This document shows positions 1 through 9,523 of a stretch of DNA of 64,000 nt, one piece after another. The position numbers and the translations under genes were made by a program. The DNA lies in contig CP053446.1 of NCBI GenBank assembly GCA_013285405.1, positions 1,587,985 through 1,651,984 of the forward strand, in the 5' to 3' direction. Position 1 is the first letter of the stretch, and every line of letters starts with the position of its first letter. Under the pieces are notes generated by a model that was not told the DNA's origin, did not search any database, and worked only from the letters and a program-made list of their open reading frames with translations. Source of the DNA: Ignavibacteriota bacterium (GTDB lineage: Bacteria; Bacteroidota; Ignavibacteria; Ignavibacteriales; Ignavibacteriaceae).

Positions 1-824
1 TTTCCTCTAAAGGGAATATCAGAGTTAATGGATTACCACAAGTAGTCGTTGATAACAGCGGTGGTGAAAGAGATGGCTGGATTTATATAGTTACAACTGA
101 AAAAAATATTTCTCCTGCAGGAAGCGACCCGGATATTATTTTGCACAGATCAACAGATGGCGGGATGAACTGGTCAGGAGGAATCAGAGTTAATCAGGAT
201 CCGCTGAACAATGGAAAGATACAATACTTCCCTTGTATTCAGATAGATGATCAGGGAGGAATTGATATACTATATTATGATGACAGGAACACAACCTCAG
301 ATTCAACCGATATTTTTATTGCCCGCTCGCTTGATGGTGGCAATACATGGGGAGAGTACTCACTCACTAATTCACGGTTTAAACCAAAACCAATCGTTGG
401 TGGTGCTTCTTCTTATCAGGGTGATCATATCTCGCTGCTCGCAGTAGATGATAAACTTTATGCGCTTTGGATGGCAGATTATTCCGGTTTGTATCAGGTA
501 TGGGCTTCAATAATTGATATGAATGTATTATATACCGGGGAACCCGGCGACGACTCGATTGAGAAATTTTATTTATATCAAAATTATCCCAATCCATTTA
601 ATCCTGAAACAACAATTAAATTTCAGATTGCAAAGCCAGGATTTGTTCAATTAAAGATTTACGATTTGCTTGGAAACGAAGTAGCTAATTTAGTAGATGG
701 CTATAAAACATCCGGAGTATATAGTATAAATTTTATGGCTCAGGATTTACCGAGCGGAATATATTTTTACAAATTGGATTCAAATCAGTATTCAGAAACA
801 AAAAAACTTGTCATACTTAAATAG
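1..824 (+). CDS. Secreted BNR-repeat protein with type IX sorting domain (5' truncated)
   Basis: The reading frame is open from the first bases of the window, so the N-terminus lies outside it; the TTG at 141 is only an internal codon. Two Asp-box (BNR) motifs are visible, STDGGMNW near nt 150 and SLDGGNTW near nt 330, as in sialidase-like beta-propellers. The last 80 or so residues form a type IX secretion C-terminal sorting domain with YQNYPNPFNP and a DLPSGIYFY strand, so the protein should be secreted or bound to the cell surface. The substrate is unknown. The next gene begins 6 nt after the stop. Its uninterrupted LPSGIYFY serves as a control for the insertion in the protein at 60520-61785. 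Confidence 0.85.
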   Translation, partial: SSKGNIRVNGLPQVVVDNSGGERDGWIYIVTTEKNISPAGSDPDIILHRSTDGGMNWSGGIRVNQDPLNNGKIQYFPCIQIDDQGGIDILYYDDRNTTSDSTDIFIARSLDGGNTWGEYSLTNSRFKPKPIVGGASSYQGDHISLLAVDDKLYALWMADYSGLYQVWASIIDMNVLYTGEPGDDSIEKFYLYQNYPNPFNPETTIKFQIAKPGFVQLKIYDLLGNEVANLVDGYKTSGVYSINFMAQDLPSGIYFYKLDSNQYSETKKLVILK

Positions 825-830
825 TGACTT

Positions 831-1391
831 ATGGAAAGTTTTAATTTCATCTTTCGGTATAAATTGAAAACTATACTGGCTAAAGTAGTGTTGGTTTCTT
901 TTGTTTACAGCACTTTTGGATTTTTAGCCGTTCATCCGATTCTTTCTACTTACTATAAATACCTGGGGATCGAGGAAGCAAATAATCCATCAAACGAGGA
1001 ATTGGTTGAACTTTTAATTTTTAATAAGAAAAAAATTATTTCGGGAGAATTAAATTTCAGATGGATTCATTCCCGTGAGTTTAAATACAATGGGGATATG
1101 TATGATATCGTTATAAAAGAAGAGACCGAAAAAGAATTGATAGTTTTAGTAATAAATGATACAAAAGAAGAAAAGCTGGAAGAAGAATTTGAAAAAAGAA
1201 TTCATAAAAATTCTACCGAAAACAAACATCTGCCGCCAGTAATAAAACACAGTTTATCAATTTCAGAAGCGGTTCAATCAATTCGAGTCGGTTTCACACT
1301 TGAATATCAGTCATCATTTGACTGTCAGATAAACAATTTATACAAATCTATTTATTTCGATACACCTTCACCGCCGCCGCGACTCGTTTAG
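831..1391 (+). CDS. Small hypothetical membrane-anchored protein upstream of a TonB receptor
   Basis: I do not recognise this 186-residue protein. Residues 15-40 form one hydrophobic segment, probably a membrane anchor or uncleaved signal. The middle is charged, with an E/K-rich stretch near residues 95-125, and the C-terminus ends in a short proline run (PSPPPR). The gene starts 6 nt after the preceding stop and ends 47 nt before the TonB-dependent receptor. It may therefore be cotranscribed with the receptor and act in the envelope, but that is inference from position only. Confidence 0.6.
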   Translation: MESFNFIFRYKLKTILAKVVLVSFVYSTFGFLAVHPILSTYYKYLGIEEANNPSNEELVELLIFNKKKIISGELNFRWIHSREFKYNGDMYDIVIKEETEKELIVLVINDTKEEKLEEEFEKRIHKNSTENKHLPPVIKHSLSISEAVQSIRVGFTLEYQSSFDCQINNLYKSIYFDTPSPPPRLV

Positions 1392-1438
1392 TTCAATCGT
1401 ATTTAAAAATTAATTAAACGAATAATGAAAGGTGAAAT

Positions 1439-3589
1439 ATGTTTCAACCAAAACACTTTTTTTATTCAATTATTCTTCTTTCTTTTTTGAGCGGCAGTTT
1501 TTTGCTGTTTGCACAGCAGACGGATGTTGTGAGTGATTCAACAAATGCAAAGGTTGATTCACTTACTTATTCAACAGACGATGTTGTGGTTACTGCTACT
1601 CGTGTAGAAAAGAAAATAATTGATATCCCGTATCCGGTAATCAGGTTAAAGAATACTCAGTACAAGTTTTCCAAGAAAGTATCAGTAGATGATGTTCTGG
1701 AAAATGTTCCGGGCTTGTTTCTTCAGTCACGGTATGGGAATCATGATGTCAGAATTGCTATAAGAGGATTCGGCAGCAGGTCAAATACCGGAATAAGAGG
1801 CGTGAGAATTCTGCTCGATGGAATACCGGAATCAGAACCCGATGGTCAGACAAGAATAGAAGCCATCGATTTCAACTCAATAGGAAGCATTGAACTTGTT
1901 AAAGGAAATTCTTCCTCTCTTTACACAAACGCACCAGGCGGTGTAATAAATTTCATAAACGATATTTATTTTCCATATTCATTCGTTACACAATTCAATG
2001 AGTTCGGTTCTTATGATTTAAGAAGGAACGGATTAAAATTTGGAGTAAGAACTGATAAGTATGGTTTTCTCGGAACGTACAGCTATCACAACTATAAAGG
2101 ATTCAGACCACATAGTGAAGATTACTGGCATATTTTCAACACAGTTGTGGATGTTCTTCCGGGAGATAAAACTAATTTGCAGATCTTCGGATATTTTGTT
2201 GATGGAATAATAAAACTTCCTGGCTCCTTAACTAAAGAAGAATTTGACGATGATCCATATCAGGCAGCTCAAAGAGAAATTGACCGTGATTCAAAACGAT
2301 TAACTACTAAAGGTCGTATCGGATTAAAGTTTAATATGAAATTTGGTAAGAACGATAACCAGGAAATAGAAGTAATTCCGTATGGAACTATAAAATATTT
2401 CCATCGTACTGCAGCCACCTACAGAATTATGAACCGGTACGGATTAGGTTCTTCTTTCAGATACATCAACAGACATATCATCAGTGGATTGGACAATGAA
2501 TTTTCGATTGGTGGAGATCTGCTCTATCAAGCCGGACCAGTTGAAGAATATGATAACATCGGTGGTCAAAAAGGCGATCAGCTTCTTTTCCTAACCGATG
2601 AAATACAAGGTAATAACGGTGTTTATTTTTCGGACTTTCTTGAGCTGTATGGGAAAAGATTTTATTTACTAATCACAGGCAGGTATGACAATGTGTATTT
2701 TCAAAATGATGATATGCTGCTAAGCAGTCGAAGTGCTTTCAGAAGATTTGAAGCATTTACTCCTAAAGCAGCGCTTAACTTTAAACTAACACCAAGCGTT
2801 GCACTGTACACATCTTATGGATTAAGCTTTGATTCTCCTGCCGGAAATGAGATGGACAATTATCCAACCAGTTCAGACCCATCTATCAATTTAAACCCGG
2901 ATTTGAATGCTCAGAAATCCCAGAACTTTGAAATAGGAATTAAGGGAAACATACGAAGCTTTGATGAACAACTCTTCAATAATGTTATCTTCGAAGCAAC
3001 CTTCTTTAATATTCTTATCGAAGATGAAATAATTCCTTTCGAAGTTTATGGAGATGTCTTTTTCCGTAATGCGGCAAAAACTACAAGAAATGGTATTGAG
3101 GTTGGTGGAAGCGTTGATATTTTTAGTCGTTTAAATCTGCAAGCTTCATATACTTTCTCAGATTTTACGTACGATGAATATATTGCACTTACTATTGATG
3201 AGAACCTTGATACTACTTCGCAAAACTTTGCAAGTAATTATGCACCAAGCGTACCGCAGCATAACTTATTCTTTGCTGCTTCATATAATCAGGAATTCGC
3301 TCGTGGTATTACAGGTTTTATTCGCGGCAGTGTAAGATATGTCAGTGGAATGTATGTTGACGATGCAAACTCAGACAAGACTGATGACTACACTACCTTT
3401 AACGCTGGAATCGGTCTGGATATGGTATTTGGTAAATTTAATCTACTTCTTTCCGGTGGAGTTAATAATATATCCGATCTCGTTTATGTTGGTTTTGTGA
3501 ATATCAATTCAAGCAACGGAAGATATTATGAAGCTGGTGAACCGCGTAATTTTTATGGTGGAATAAACCTGGGTTATGCTTTCAATTAA
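1439..3589 (+). CDS. TonB-dependent outer-membrane receptor
   Basis: A 716-residue outer-membrane transporter. It has a signal peptide (hydrophobic residues 8-25, ending LLFAQQ), then a plug domain starting around DDVVVTATRVEKK, with the typical plug text NVPGLFLQSRYG, IRGFGSRSNTGIRG and LDGIPESEPDGQ. The remainder is a long beta-barrel rich in alternating aromatic strands that ends NLGYAFN. Proteins of this family import siderophores, metals or other large ligands using TonB energy; the ligand cannot be told from the sequence. The start ATG follows an AAAGGTG ribosome-binding site. A stem-loop terminator follows the gene. Confidence 0.92.
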   Translation: MFQPKHFFYSIILLSFLSGSFLLFAQQTDVVSDSTNAKVDSLTYSTDDVVVTATRVEKKIIDIPYPVIRLKNTQYKFSKKVSVDDVLENVPGLFLQSRYGNHDVRIAIRGFGSRSNTGIRGVRILLDGIPESEPDGQTRIEAIDFNSIGSIELVKGNSSSLYTNAPGGVINFINDIYFPYSFVTQFNEFGSYDLRRNGLKFGVRTDKYGFLGTYSYHNYKGFRPHSEDYWHIFNTVVDVLPGDKTNLQIFGYFVDGIIKLPGSLTKEEFDDDPYQAAQREIDRDSKRLTTKGRIGLKFNMKFGKNDNQEIEVIPYGTIKYFHRTAATYRIMNRYGLGSSFRYINRHIISGLDNEFSIGGDLLYQAGPVEEYDNIGGQKGDQLLFLTDEIQGNNGVYFSDFLELYGKRFYLLITGRYDNVYFQNDDMLLSSRSAFRRFEAFTPKAALNFKLTPSVALYTSYGLSFDSPAGNEMDNYPTSSDPSINLNPDLNAQKSQNFEIGIKGNIRSFDEQLFNNVIFEATFFNILIEDEIIPFEVYGDVFFRNAAKTTRNGIEVGGSVDIFSRLNLQASYTFSDFTYDEYIALTIDENLDTTSQNFASNYAPSVPQHNLFFAASYNQEFARGITGFIRGSVRYVSGMYVDDANSDKTDDYTTFNAGIGLDMVFGKFNLLLSGGVNNISDLVYVGFVNINSSNGRYYEAGEPRNFYGGINLGYAFN

Positions 3590-3603
3590 CTTCTATTCAA
3601 TAA

Positions 3604-3639
3604 CGGCTGGCTTATTATAGGTCAGCCGATTCTTTTTTC
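3604..3639 (+). terminator. Intrinsic terminator after the TonB receptor
   Basis: CGGCTG and CAGCCG arms around a short A/T loop are followed within two bases by a run of T. It sits 15 nt after the receptor stop codon and separates that gene from the phosphatase genes. Confidence 0.75.
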
Positions 3640-3702
3640 TTTGTCAGATTAGTTTTACTTTACCGAAACAAATGAAATCAATTTATCGTATCTTATCTTT
3701 TG

Positions 3703-4515
3703 ATGAAATTAAATAAAGCAGCTTTCAGTTTAATCCTCCCTATTTTTTTATCAGTTAATAATTCATTTCCTCAGACTTCAGATATCAGACCTTTTGAGTT
3801 GAAAACAGGGCGGGAAGCTGCAATAATAAGTAGCGGTGCAGCAATCGGAATTACTGCTCTTATTGTTATCCTCAACAACGACAGACTAACAAAAGATGAA
3901 ATTAATTCGCTTAATCCGAACGATGTGAATAAGTTTGACAGAGCTGCTATTGGACCTTACCAAAAAGATATGCTTGGCGATGCACTATTATACAGTTCAT
4001 ATTTATTTCCTCTTTCTTTTCTTGCTTATGATGAAACGAAAAACGATTTTAGCACTCTGGCATTAATGTATGGTGAAGTCTTGCTTATCAATCATAGTTT
4101 AAATGCACTGGTCAAAGGCTTAACAAAAAAAACCAGACCATTCGTTTATGATAATACCAGTCCATCAGAAGAAATATTTTCAGTTAATGCCAGGCATTCT
4201 TTTTATTCAGGACACACATCAACCACCGCTTCGAATTCGTTTTTTACTGCAAAGATTTTTTCAGAATATCTGACTGATAATACGGTAAAAACTTTAATAT
4301 GGACTGCTGCTGTAATAATTCCTGCGGTTACCGGATTTTCAAGAGTAAATACTCACAATCATTTTCCAACGGATGTTATTGTTGGTTATATCGTGGGTGC
4401 CGCAATCGGATATCTGATTCCGGAACTTCATAAAAGTGAAACTAATGGAAATGTAGTTGCTGCTCCACAGGAATTTAAATACAGACCGGTATTCGGTTTT
4501 CAATTTCAATTTTAA
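3703..4515 (+). CDS. PAP2 superfamily membrane phosphatase (first copy)
   Basis: A phosphatidic acid phosphatase type 2 family protein. The three phosphatase signatures are visible: KGLTKKTRPF, then SFYSGHTS near residues 167-174, then SRVNTHNHFPTD near 213-224, which carries the catalytic His and the Asp. There is an N-terminal signal or anchor segment and several hydrophobic helices in between. Members dephosphorylate lipid phosphates such as undecaprenyl pyrophosphate or phosphatidate at the membrane. I start at the ATG at 3703 rather than the TTG one codon earlier. A clear paralogue lies at 4886-5743, with one small gene between the two. Confidence 0.88.
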   Translation: MKLNKAAFSLILPIFLSVNNSFPQTSDIRPFELKTGREAAIISSGAAIGITALIVILNNDRLTKDEINSLNPNDVNKFDRAAIGPYQKDMLGDALLYSSYLFPLSFLAYDETKNDFSTLALMYGEVLLINHSLNALVKGLTKKTRPFVYDNTSPSEEIFSVNARHSFYSGHTSTTASNSFFTAKIFSEYLTDNTVKTLIWTAAVIIPAVTGFSRVNTHNHFPTDVIVGYIVGAAIGYLIPELHKSETNGNVVAAPQEFKYRPVFGFQFQF

Positions 4516-4535
4516 CAACTATAAATGAGGCTGAG

Positions 4536-4862
4536 ATGCAGACTTTAATACAAGTTGTTTGTTCAGAAAAGAAATCTCTTAGAGATGTAATTGCCCACGA
4601 CGAAAGACTTAAAAAGTTCAACTTCTATGTGGAAGCGAAACAGAAACCCGGAAGAAGCCCAGGCTGGGCTAAGATTCACAGCGTTGATTCAAAAGTCAGA
4701 GGTGCTATAAATATTTCATGGCAGAGCAGGGTAAATATTCTTAATTGCAGAGTGATTACAAAAGGGACAGGTAAACCAGCAAATATAATCGGAGATTTTA
4801 CCAAATATCTTCTTTCAAGATTCTCAAAGAAAATTCAATCTGTAATAATTGTCCCCAGATGA
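4536..4862 (+). CDS. Small basic hypothetical protein between two PAP2 genes
   Basis: 108 residues, basic, with no signal peptide and no membrane segment; I do not recognise the family. The ATG follows a GAGG at good distance. The gap to the preceding PAP2 gene is 20 nt and to the next 23 nt, so the three genes look like one transcript. The ending, SRFSKKIQSVIIVPR, suggests a short cytoplasmic alpha/beta domain, but no function can be assigned. Confidence 0.65.
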   Translation: MQTLIQVVCSEKKSLRDVIAHDERLKKFNFYVEAKQKPGRSPGWAKIHSVDSKVRGAINISWQSRVNILNCRVITKGTGKPANIIGDFTKYLLSRFSKKIQSVIIVPR

Positions 4863-4885
4863 TTGATTGAAGGACTTTTTATTTA

Positions 4886-5743
4886 ATGGTGAGGAAACAA
4901 TATTCAATGTGTTCTAAAATATATTTGAGGAAATATAATTACTTCACTTTGCTGTTTATAATGCAGATTGCTTTTTCGAATATTTCATTCTGTCAGCAGC
5001 AAAGCTACAAGCCGTTTAATATTGACTTCAATCGTGAGGCAGCTTTATTTGGAGCCGGTGCTGTTGCCGCTGTAACAGCTTATGCAATTCTTGAAAATCT
5101 TAAACCAATGTCAGTTGAAGATATAAATTTACTTTCTCCTTCAAACATTAATGAATTTGACCGAAATGCAATCGGACCATACACAGAAGATCATCTTGGA
5201 GATGCATTACTTTATACATCTTATCTTGTTCCTCTTTCCGTTGTGTTTTTTGATGCAACAAGAAAAGATATCTGGGAAGTGGCTCTAATGTATAGTGAAG
5301 TACTCCTGATACAATCAAGTATAAACGGTATTGTTAAAGGAACAGTTCAAAGAGTACGTCCGTTTGTTTACGATGAACAATCACCGATAAATGTAAAACA
5401 GACAAAAGATGCAAGAGTATCGTTTTTTTCGGGACATACTTCAATGACAGCAGCACTTTCTTTTTTTACAGCGAGAGTTGCAAGTGAGTATGTTAGTAAT
5501 AATACTATACGGATTTTAATATGGAGCAGTGCTGCGCTTTTGCCTGCTATTACTGCCGTTTCGCGTGTGAATACTCACTGGCATTTTCCTACCGATGTTA
5601 TGACAGGATATGTTATCGGTGCACTAATCGGTTATTTTATTCCGGAACTTCATACAACAACAACTAGTATGAGTGGAAATCTGTCAATTTATCCTTCTGT
5701 AAATCTGAATAAACCCTCATTGAATTTTCAACTGCAATTTTAG
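4886..5743 (+). CDS. PAP2 superfamily membrane phosphatase (second copy)
   Basis: A paralogue of the gene at 3703, alike over its whole length (compare LNPNDVNKFDRAAIGPY with LSPSNINEFDRNAIGPY). The phosphatase signatures are KGTVQRVRPF, SFFSGHTS and SRVNTHWHFPTD, all intact, so both copies should be active. Residues 15-35 form a signal or anchor segment. An alternative start at 4907 would shorten the N-terminus by 7 residues. The pair probably arose by tandem duplication around the small gene between them. Confidence 0.87.
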   Translation: MVRKQYSMCSKIYLRKYNYFTLLFIMQIAFSNISFCQQQSYKPFNIDFNREAALFGAGAVAAVTAYAILENLKPMSVEDINLLSPSNINEFDRNAIGPYTEDHLGDALLYTSYLVPLSVVFFDATRKDIWEVALMYSEVLLIQSSINGIVKGTVQRVRPFVYDEQSPINVKQTKDARVSFFSGHTSMTAALSFFTARVASEYVSNNTIRILIWSSAALLPAITAVSRVNTHWHFPTDVMTGYVIGALIGYFIPELHTTTTSMSGNLSIYPSVNLNKPSLNFQLQF

Positions 5744-5993
5744 TCCAATTATCTTTATTCCAACCAAATTCCCGAGGAGATTTTAATCTGTAATAATTTT
5801 TAATTATTCATTCTCAATTATTTGCTACGTCCACCTTCTCACATATAAGAAAACACTAAAGATAGCTTTCCATTTATTGAAAAGGAACTCCGCTAAAAAC
5901 CAATATTTAATCAAAATCTAACAGGTAATTAGTTGCGGTTTGTGGAATATTATTTGTCAACTGAATACCTGAAACAAAAACGATTAAGGACAG

Positions 5994-7139
5994 ATGTTAG
6001 AATTAAAACTTACCGAAGAACAGCAAATGCTGAAAGAAATGGTGAGAGATTTCACCAACAACGAAATAAAACCTATCGCTGCAAAGATTGATCAGGAAGC
6101 AAAAATACCGGAAGAGTTAATTAAGAAAATGGCAGAACTTGGTTTCCTTGGAATATCTTTTCCTGAAGAATACGGCGGCGGTGGAATGGGTGAAGTTGGA
6201 TATTGTTTAATGCAGGAAGAAATTGCGCGCGGATGTATGTCAACTGCAACATTCATCGGCGCTCATCAGTCAATCGGTTCAAATGCAATATATATTGGAG
6301 GCACTGAAGAACAGAAGAAAAAATATTTAACTCAGCTTGCAAGCGGAGAAAAGATCGGAGCGTTTTGTTTAACAGAAGCTCAGGCTGGTTCAGATTCATT
6401 TCATCTTAAAACAAAAGCTGATCTTGACGGAAATGAATGGATTATAAACGGAGAGAAACTCTGGATTACAAACGGTGGCATTGCAGGAATACTTTCTTTG
6501 TTTGCAAGAACTGAAAAGGGTATCAGCGCATTCATCGTTGAAACAGACACACCAGGATTTAAAGCTGGTCCGGCAGAAAAGAAAATGGGAATCAAAGGCA
6601 GCACTACAAATGCACTAAGCTTTGAGAATGTACGAATTCCAAAAGAAAATTTACTTGGTACAGATGGCAGAGGATTTTTAATTGCTATGAAAACACTCGA
6701 TGCAGGAAGACTCGGGCTCGGCGCTGCATGTCTCGGTGTTGCAAAAGAATTATTAGAACTTTCAACAAATTACGCAAAGGAAAGAAAACAGTTCGATCAT
6801 CCTATTAGCTTTTTTCAGGCTGTTCAGTTTATGCTTGCAGAAATGGCGACGATGGTTTTCAATATGGAATCAATTGTTTATCGAACTGCAACGGAATATG
6901 ATTTGAAGAAAGATATCTCCACAAAATCAGCAATGGTAAAACTTTATTGTTCTGATGCACTTGATGAAGTTGTTGACAGAGCAGTTCAGATACACGGGGG
7001 AATGGGTTATTCGCAGGAGCTTTCGATTGAAAGATATTATAGAGATTCCAGAATCAACAGAATTTTTGAAGGTACAAACGAAATCCAGAAAGGGATTATC
7101 GCAAGAGACATTCTCAAAAAGGGTGGAAAAATTTTCTAA
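5994..7139 (+). CDS. Acyl-CoA dehydrogenase
   Basis: A 381-residue FAD-dependent acyl-CoA dehydrogenase, the usual family length. It catalyses alpha,beta-desaturation of acyl-CoA in fatty acid or branched amino acid degradation. Signatures seen are CLTEAQAGSD at 125-134 (FAD/substrate contact), RKQFDHPISFFQAVQ, and QIHGGMGY followed by EGTNEIQ, whose Glu (about 359) is the catalytic base. The most similar relatives are short- and branched-chain enzymes, but chain-length specificity cannot be fixed by eye. The ATG has an AAGGA site upstream. The small gene at 7160 may be cotranscribed. Confidence 0.93.
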   Translation: MLELKLTEEQQMLKEMVRDFTNNEIKPIAAKIDQEAKIPEELIKKMAELGFLGISFPEEYGGGGMGEVGYCLMQEEIARGCMSTATFIGAHQSIGSNAIYIGGTEEQKKKYLTQLASGEKIGAFCLTEAQAGSDSFHLKTKADLDGNEWIINGEKLWITNGGIAGILSLFARTEKGISAFIVETDTPGFKAGPAEKKMGIKGSTTNALSFENVRIPKENLLGTDGRGFLIAMKTLDAGRLGLGAACLGVAKELLELSTNYAKERKQFDHPISFFQAVQFMLAEMATMVFNMESIVYRTATEYDLKKDISTKSAMVKLYCSDALDEVVDRAVQIHGGMGYSQELSIERYYRDSRINRIFEGTNEIQKGIIARDILKKGGKIF

Positions 7140-7159
7140 TTTTGTAATGAGGTTATAGC

Positions 7160-7429
7160 ATGACTTTAACTGATGAAGTATTAATAATAGAATCTGAAAA
7201 ATCTCAGGGAAAAAACATGAGCAAGAAACAATTGTTTTACTATCGGATTTTTGATGACAAAGAAAAACTGAATTATCTTAAATGTTCTTTATGTCATGAA
7301 GAAGTTGAACATTGGCTTAAGGAATATGAGAAGTCTCGTCAAAAATATTTTAATCCGGAATTTATCACTTACTTAAACGAACACGATCCGGAAGCAGAAA
7401 TTATAGAAATAAGCGATATATCTTATTAA
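7160..7429 (+). CDS. Small hypothetical protein downstream of acyl-CoA dehydrogenase
   Basis: 89 residues, acidic, without signal peptide. It contains one CSLC motif near residues 56-59, too little to call a zinc site. An internal ATG at 7217 (MSKKQLFYY) is an alternative start. It begins 20 nt after the acyl-CoA dehydrogenase stop and is probably on the same transcript. Function unknown. Confidence 0.55.
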   Translation: MTLTDEVLIIESEKSQGKNMSKKQLFYYRIFDDKEKLNYLKCSLCHEEVEHWLKEYEKSRQKYFNPEFITYLNEHDPEAEIIEISDISY

Positions 7430-7460
7430 TACCCACCCGGTATTTTATGTCGCTTGTGCG

Positions 7461-7502
7461 TTCCCGGTATCTTGAATGGTTAACTCTATTCTCTGCCGGG
7501 AA
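7461..7502. other. Inverted repeat between small ORF and gatE
   Basis: TTCCCGG at 7461-7467 and CCGGGAA at 7496-7502 could form a 7-bp stem with a 28-nt loop, followed by an A/T-rich stretch. It may act as a weak terminator before gatE, but the loop is long. Confidence 0.35.
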
Positions 7503-7591
7503 TATTTATTTTTATGTAGTCAAGTGAAAAAATTCAGGCTGTAACTATCTAAAATTATTTCTAAGTTGACAGCAGAAAATTGTAATTTTAT

Positions 7592-9523
7592 ATGAAAGAA
7601 TTTATCTTCAAACCCTTCGGTGAGATGACAGAGGCTGACTATCAGATGGTTGGTTTCAAATCCGGTCTCGAAATTCATCAGCAGCTTTTCACTGATAAAA
7701 AATTATTTTGTCATTGTCCTGCAGGCATCTATAGCGATAACTATCACGCAGAAATACTCCGGCATATGCGTCCGACTCTATCAGAACTTGGAGTTTATGA
7801 TGGCACAGCTTTGATGGAGTTCAAAACAAAAAAAGAAATTATTTATCGGATTAATCGGAACACCGTCTGTACTTATGAGATGGATGATACTCCGCCATTC
7901 CTGATCAATGAAAATGCGCTTGATATCGCACTTGGAATCGGGATGTTGTATAACTGCAAACTTGTGGATGAACTTCATATTGCGAGAAAACAATATCTGG
8001 ATGGAAGTATTCCTACAGGTTTTCAACGAACGGCGATTTATGCAGTGGATGGATGGATTCCTTACAAAGACAGAACAGTAAAAATAGTTCAGATGTCAAT
8101 TGAAGAAGATTCATGCAGAGAAGTTTCTGATCAATTTCACACAAGAACATATCTTACTGACCGACTTGGGATGCCGTTGATAGAAACAGTAACCGGTCCG
8201 GATATGCGTACTCCGTACGAAGTTGCTGAAGTTGGATGGATTTGTGCAAAGCTCGTAAGAAGCACTCACAAAGTAAGAAGAGGAATTGGTGCAGCACGTC
8301 AGGATGTTAATGTTAGTGTTGAAGGAGGAACGCGCGTTGAAATAAAGGGAGTTCCGAAAATTGGAATGATTCCTCTGTTAACTCACAACGAAGCAATGCG
8401 TCAATGGAATCTTTTAAGATTAAGAGAAGAGTTGAGGAAAAGAGGAATTACAACAGAGACTTTCCTGGCAAAAGATTACGACATCACTTCGCTTATCAAA
8501 AAACCACACTACGTTCCACTAAAAAATGCAGTCGAGAGTAAATTAAAAATACGGTGTATAGTTCTAAAAGGATTTAAGGATTTACTTCGATGGCAGACAC
8601 AGACTGATACCTATTTCTCCAAAGAAATTTCTGACAGAGTAAGAGTAATTGCATGCTTAACTACCATTCCGAATTTGATTCATTCAGACAGCAGAACAGA
8701 TACAATTACTTCCTCGGACTGGTTGAAAATTAAAAAGCATGTTGAAGCAACCGATGAAGATACAATAATTATCGTTTGGGCTAATGATGAGGATATCCAA
8801 ACTGCGGTAAATGAAATTATTATCCGTGCGAAGGAAGCTACAATCGGAATTCCTTCTGAAACAAGACAGGCATTGAGCGATGGTACAAATGGATTTGAAA
8901 GAATTCTTCCCGGTGCGGATAGAATGTATCCTGACACAGATCTACCTCCGAAAAAAATTGCAGAAGAAAGAATCAATGCAATTAAAACATGGCTGCCTGA
9001 ACAATTCTGGAAAAGAAAAGAATGGTATAGAAAACTTAAAATTCCTGCAGATACAATTGATGAATTATCAATCTCAAAATACGCTGAACTTTTCAAGAAA
9101 GCTGTGAACGAGTGGAATATAAATCCGGTTAATGCAGCAGTCATTTTAATTCAATATCCAAAAAGATTAAGCAGAAGCAGTTATGTGATTGATTCAATTG
9201 ATGAAAAAATGATGTCATCAATTTTAAAAGCATATGCTGATAAAAGATTAACTTATGATTTTATTCTGAGGGCAATGAAAATCAGCTCTGAACTTGGAAT
9301 GTTCGTTGATGAAATTATTCCCCAGCCAATGAGTGATGATGAACTTGAAAAAGAAATAGTACTTGCCGAACAAAAAATGCAGGGAATGGAATTCGTTAAA
9401 GAAAAAAATGCAAACAGCATTTTAATGGGAATATTGATGAGCAAGCTTCGCGGAAGAATCAGTGCAAAAAAAGTTTCGCAGAAAGTTGGATCGCTCCAAA
9501 GGAGTTTAAAGAATGTCAAATAA
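7592..9523 (+). CDS. gatE: Archaeal-type Glu-tRNA(Gln) amidotransferase subunit E
   Basis: A 643-residue GatB/GatE-family kinase-amidase partner. With GatD it forms the GatDE complex, which phosphorylates Glu on misacylated tRNA(Gln) and uses ammonia from GatD to make Gln-tRNA(Gln). The N-terminal cradle signature GLEIHQQLFTD (residues 25-35) is the counterpart of GLEVHVQL in GatB. The GatE-specific features are the longer size and an insert between the cradle and the C-terminal YqeY-like helical tail. It overlaps gatD by 11 nt, so translation is probably coupled. GatE is regarded as an archaeal protein, so its presence beside type IX secretion genes suggests ancient transfer. Confidence 0.92.
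   Translation: MKEFIFKPFGEMTEADYQMVGFKSGLEIHQQLFTDKKLFCHCPAGIYSDNYHAEILRHMRPTLSELGVYDGTALMEFKTKKEIIYRINRNTVCTYEMDDTPPFLINENALDIALGIGMLYNCKLVDELHIARKQYLDGSIPTGFQRTAIYAVDGWIPYKDRTVKIVQMSIEEDSCREVSDQFHTRTYLTDRLGMPLIETVTGPDMRTPYEVAEVGWICAKLVRSTHKVRRGIGAARQDVNVSVEGGTRVEIKGVPKIGMIPLLTHNEAMRQWNLLRLREELRKRGITTETFLAKDYDITSLIKKPHYVPLKNAVESKLKIRCIVLKGFKDLLRWQTQTDTYFSKEISDRVRVIACLTTIPNLIHSDSRTDTITSSDWLKIKKHVEATDEDTIIIVWANDEDIQTAVNEIIIRAKEATIGIPSETRQALSDGTNGFERILPGADRMYPDTDLPPKKIAEERINAIKTWLPEQFWKRKEWYRKLKIPADTIDELSISKYAELFKKAVNEWNINPVNAAVILIQYPKRLSRSSYVIDSIDEKMMSSILKAYADKRLTYDFILRAMKISSELGMFVDEIIPQPMSDDELEKEIVLAEQKMQGMEFVKEKNANSILMGILMSKLRGRISAKKVSQKVGSLQRSLKNVK

Noticed and set aside
8680..9144. Long minus-strand frame inside gatE
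   Set aside because: A shadow of gatE; its composition mirrors the complementary strand and no family text is present.
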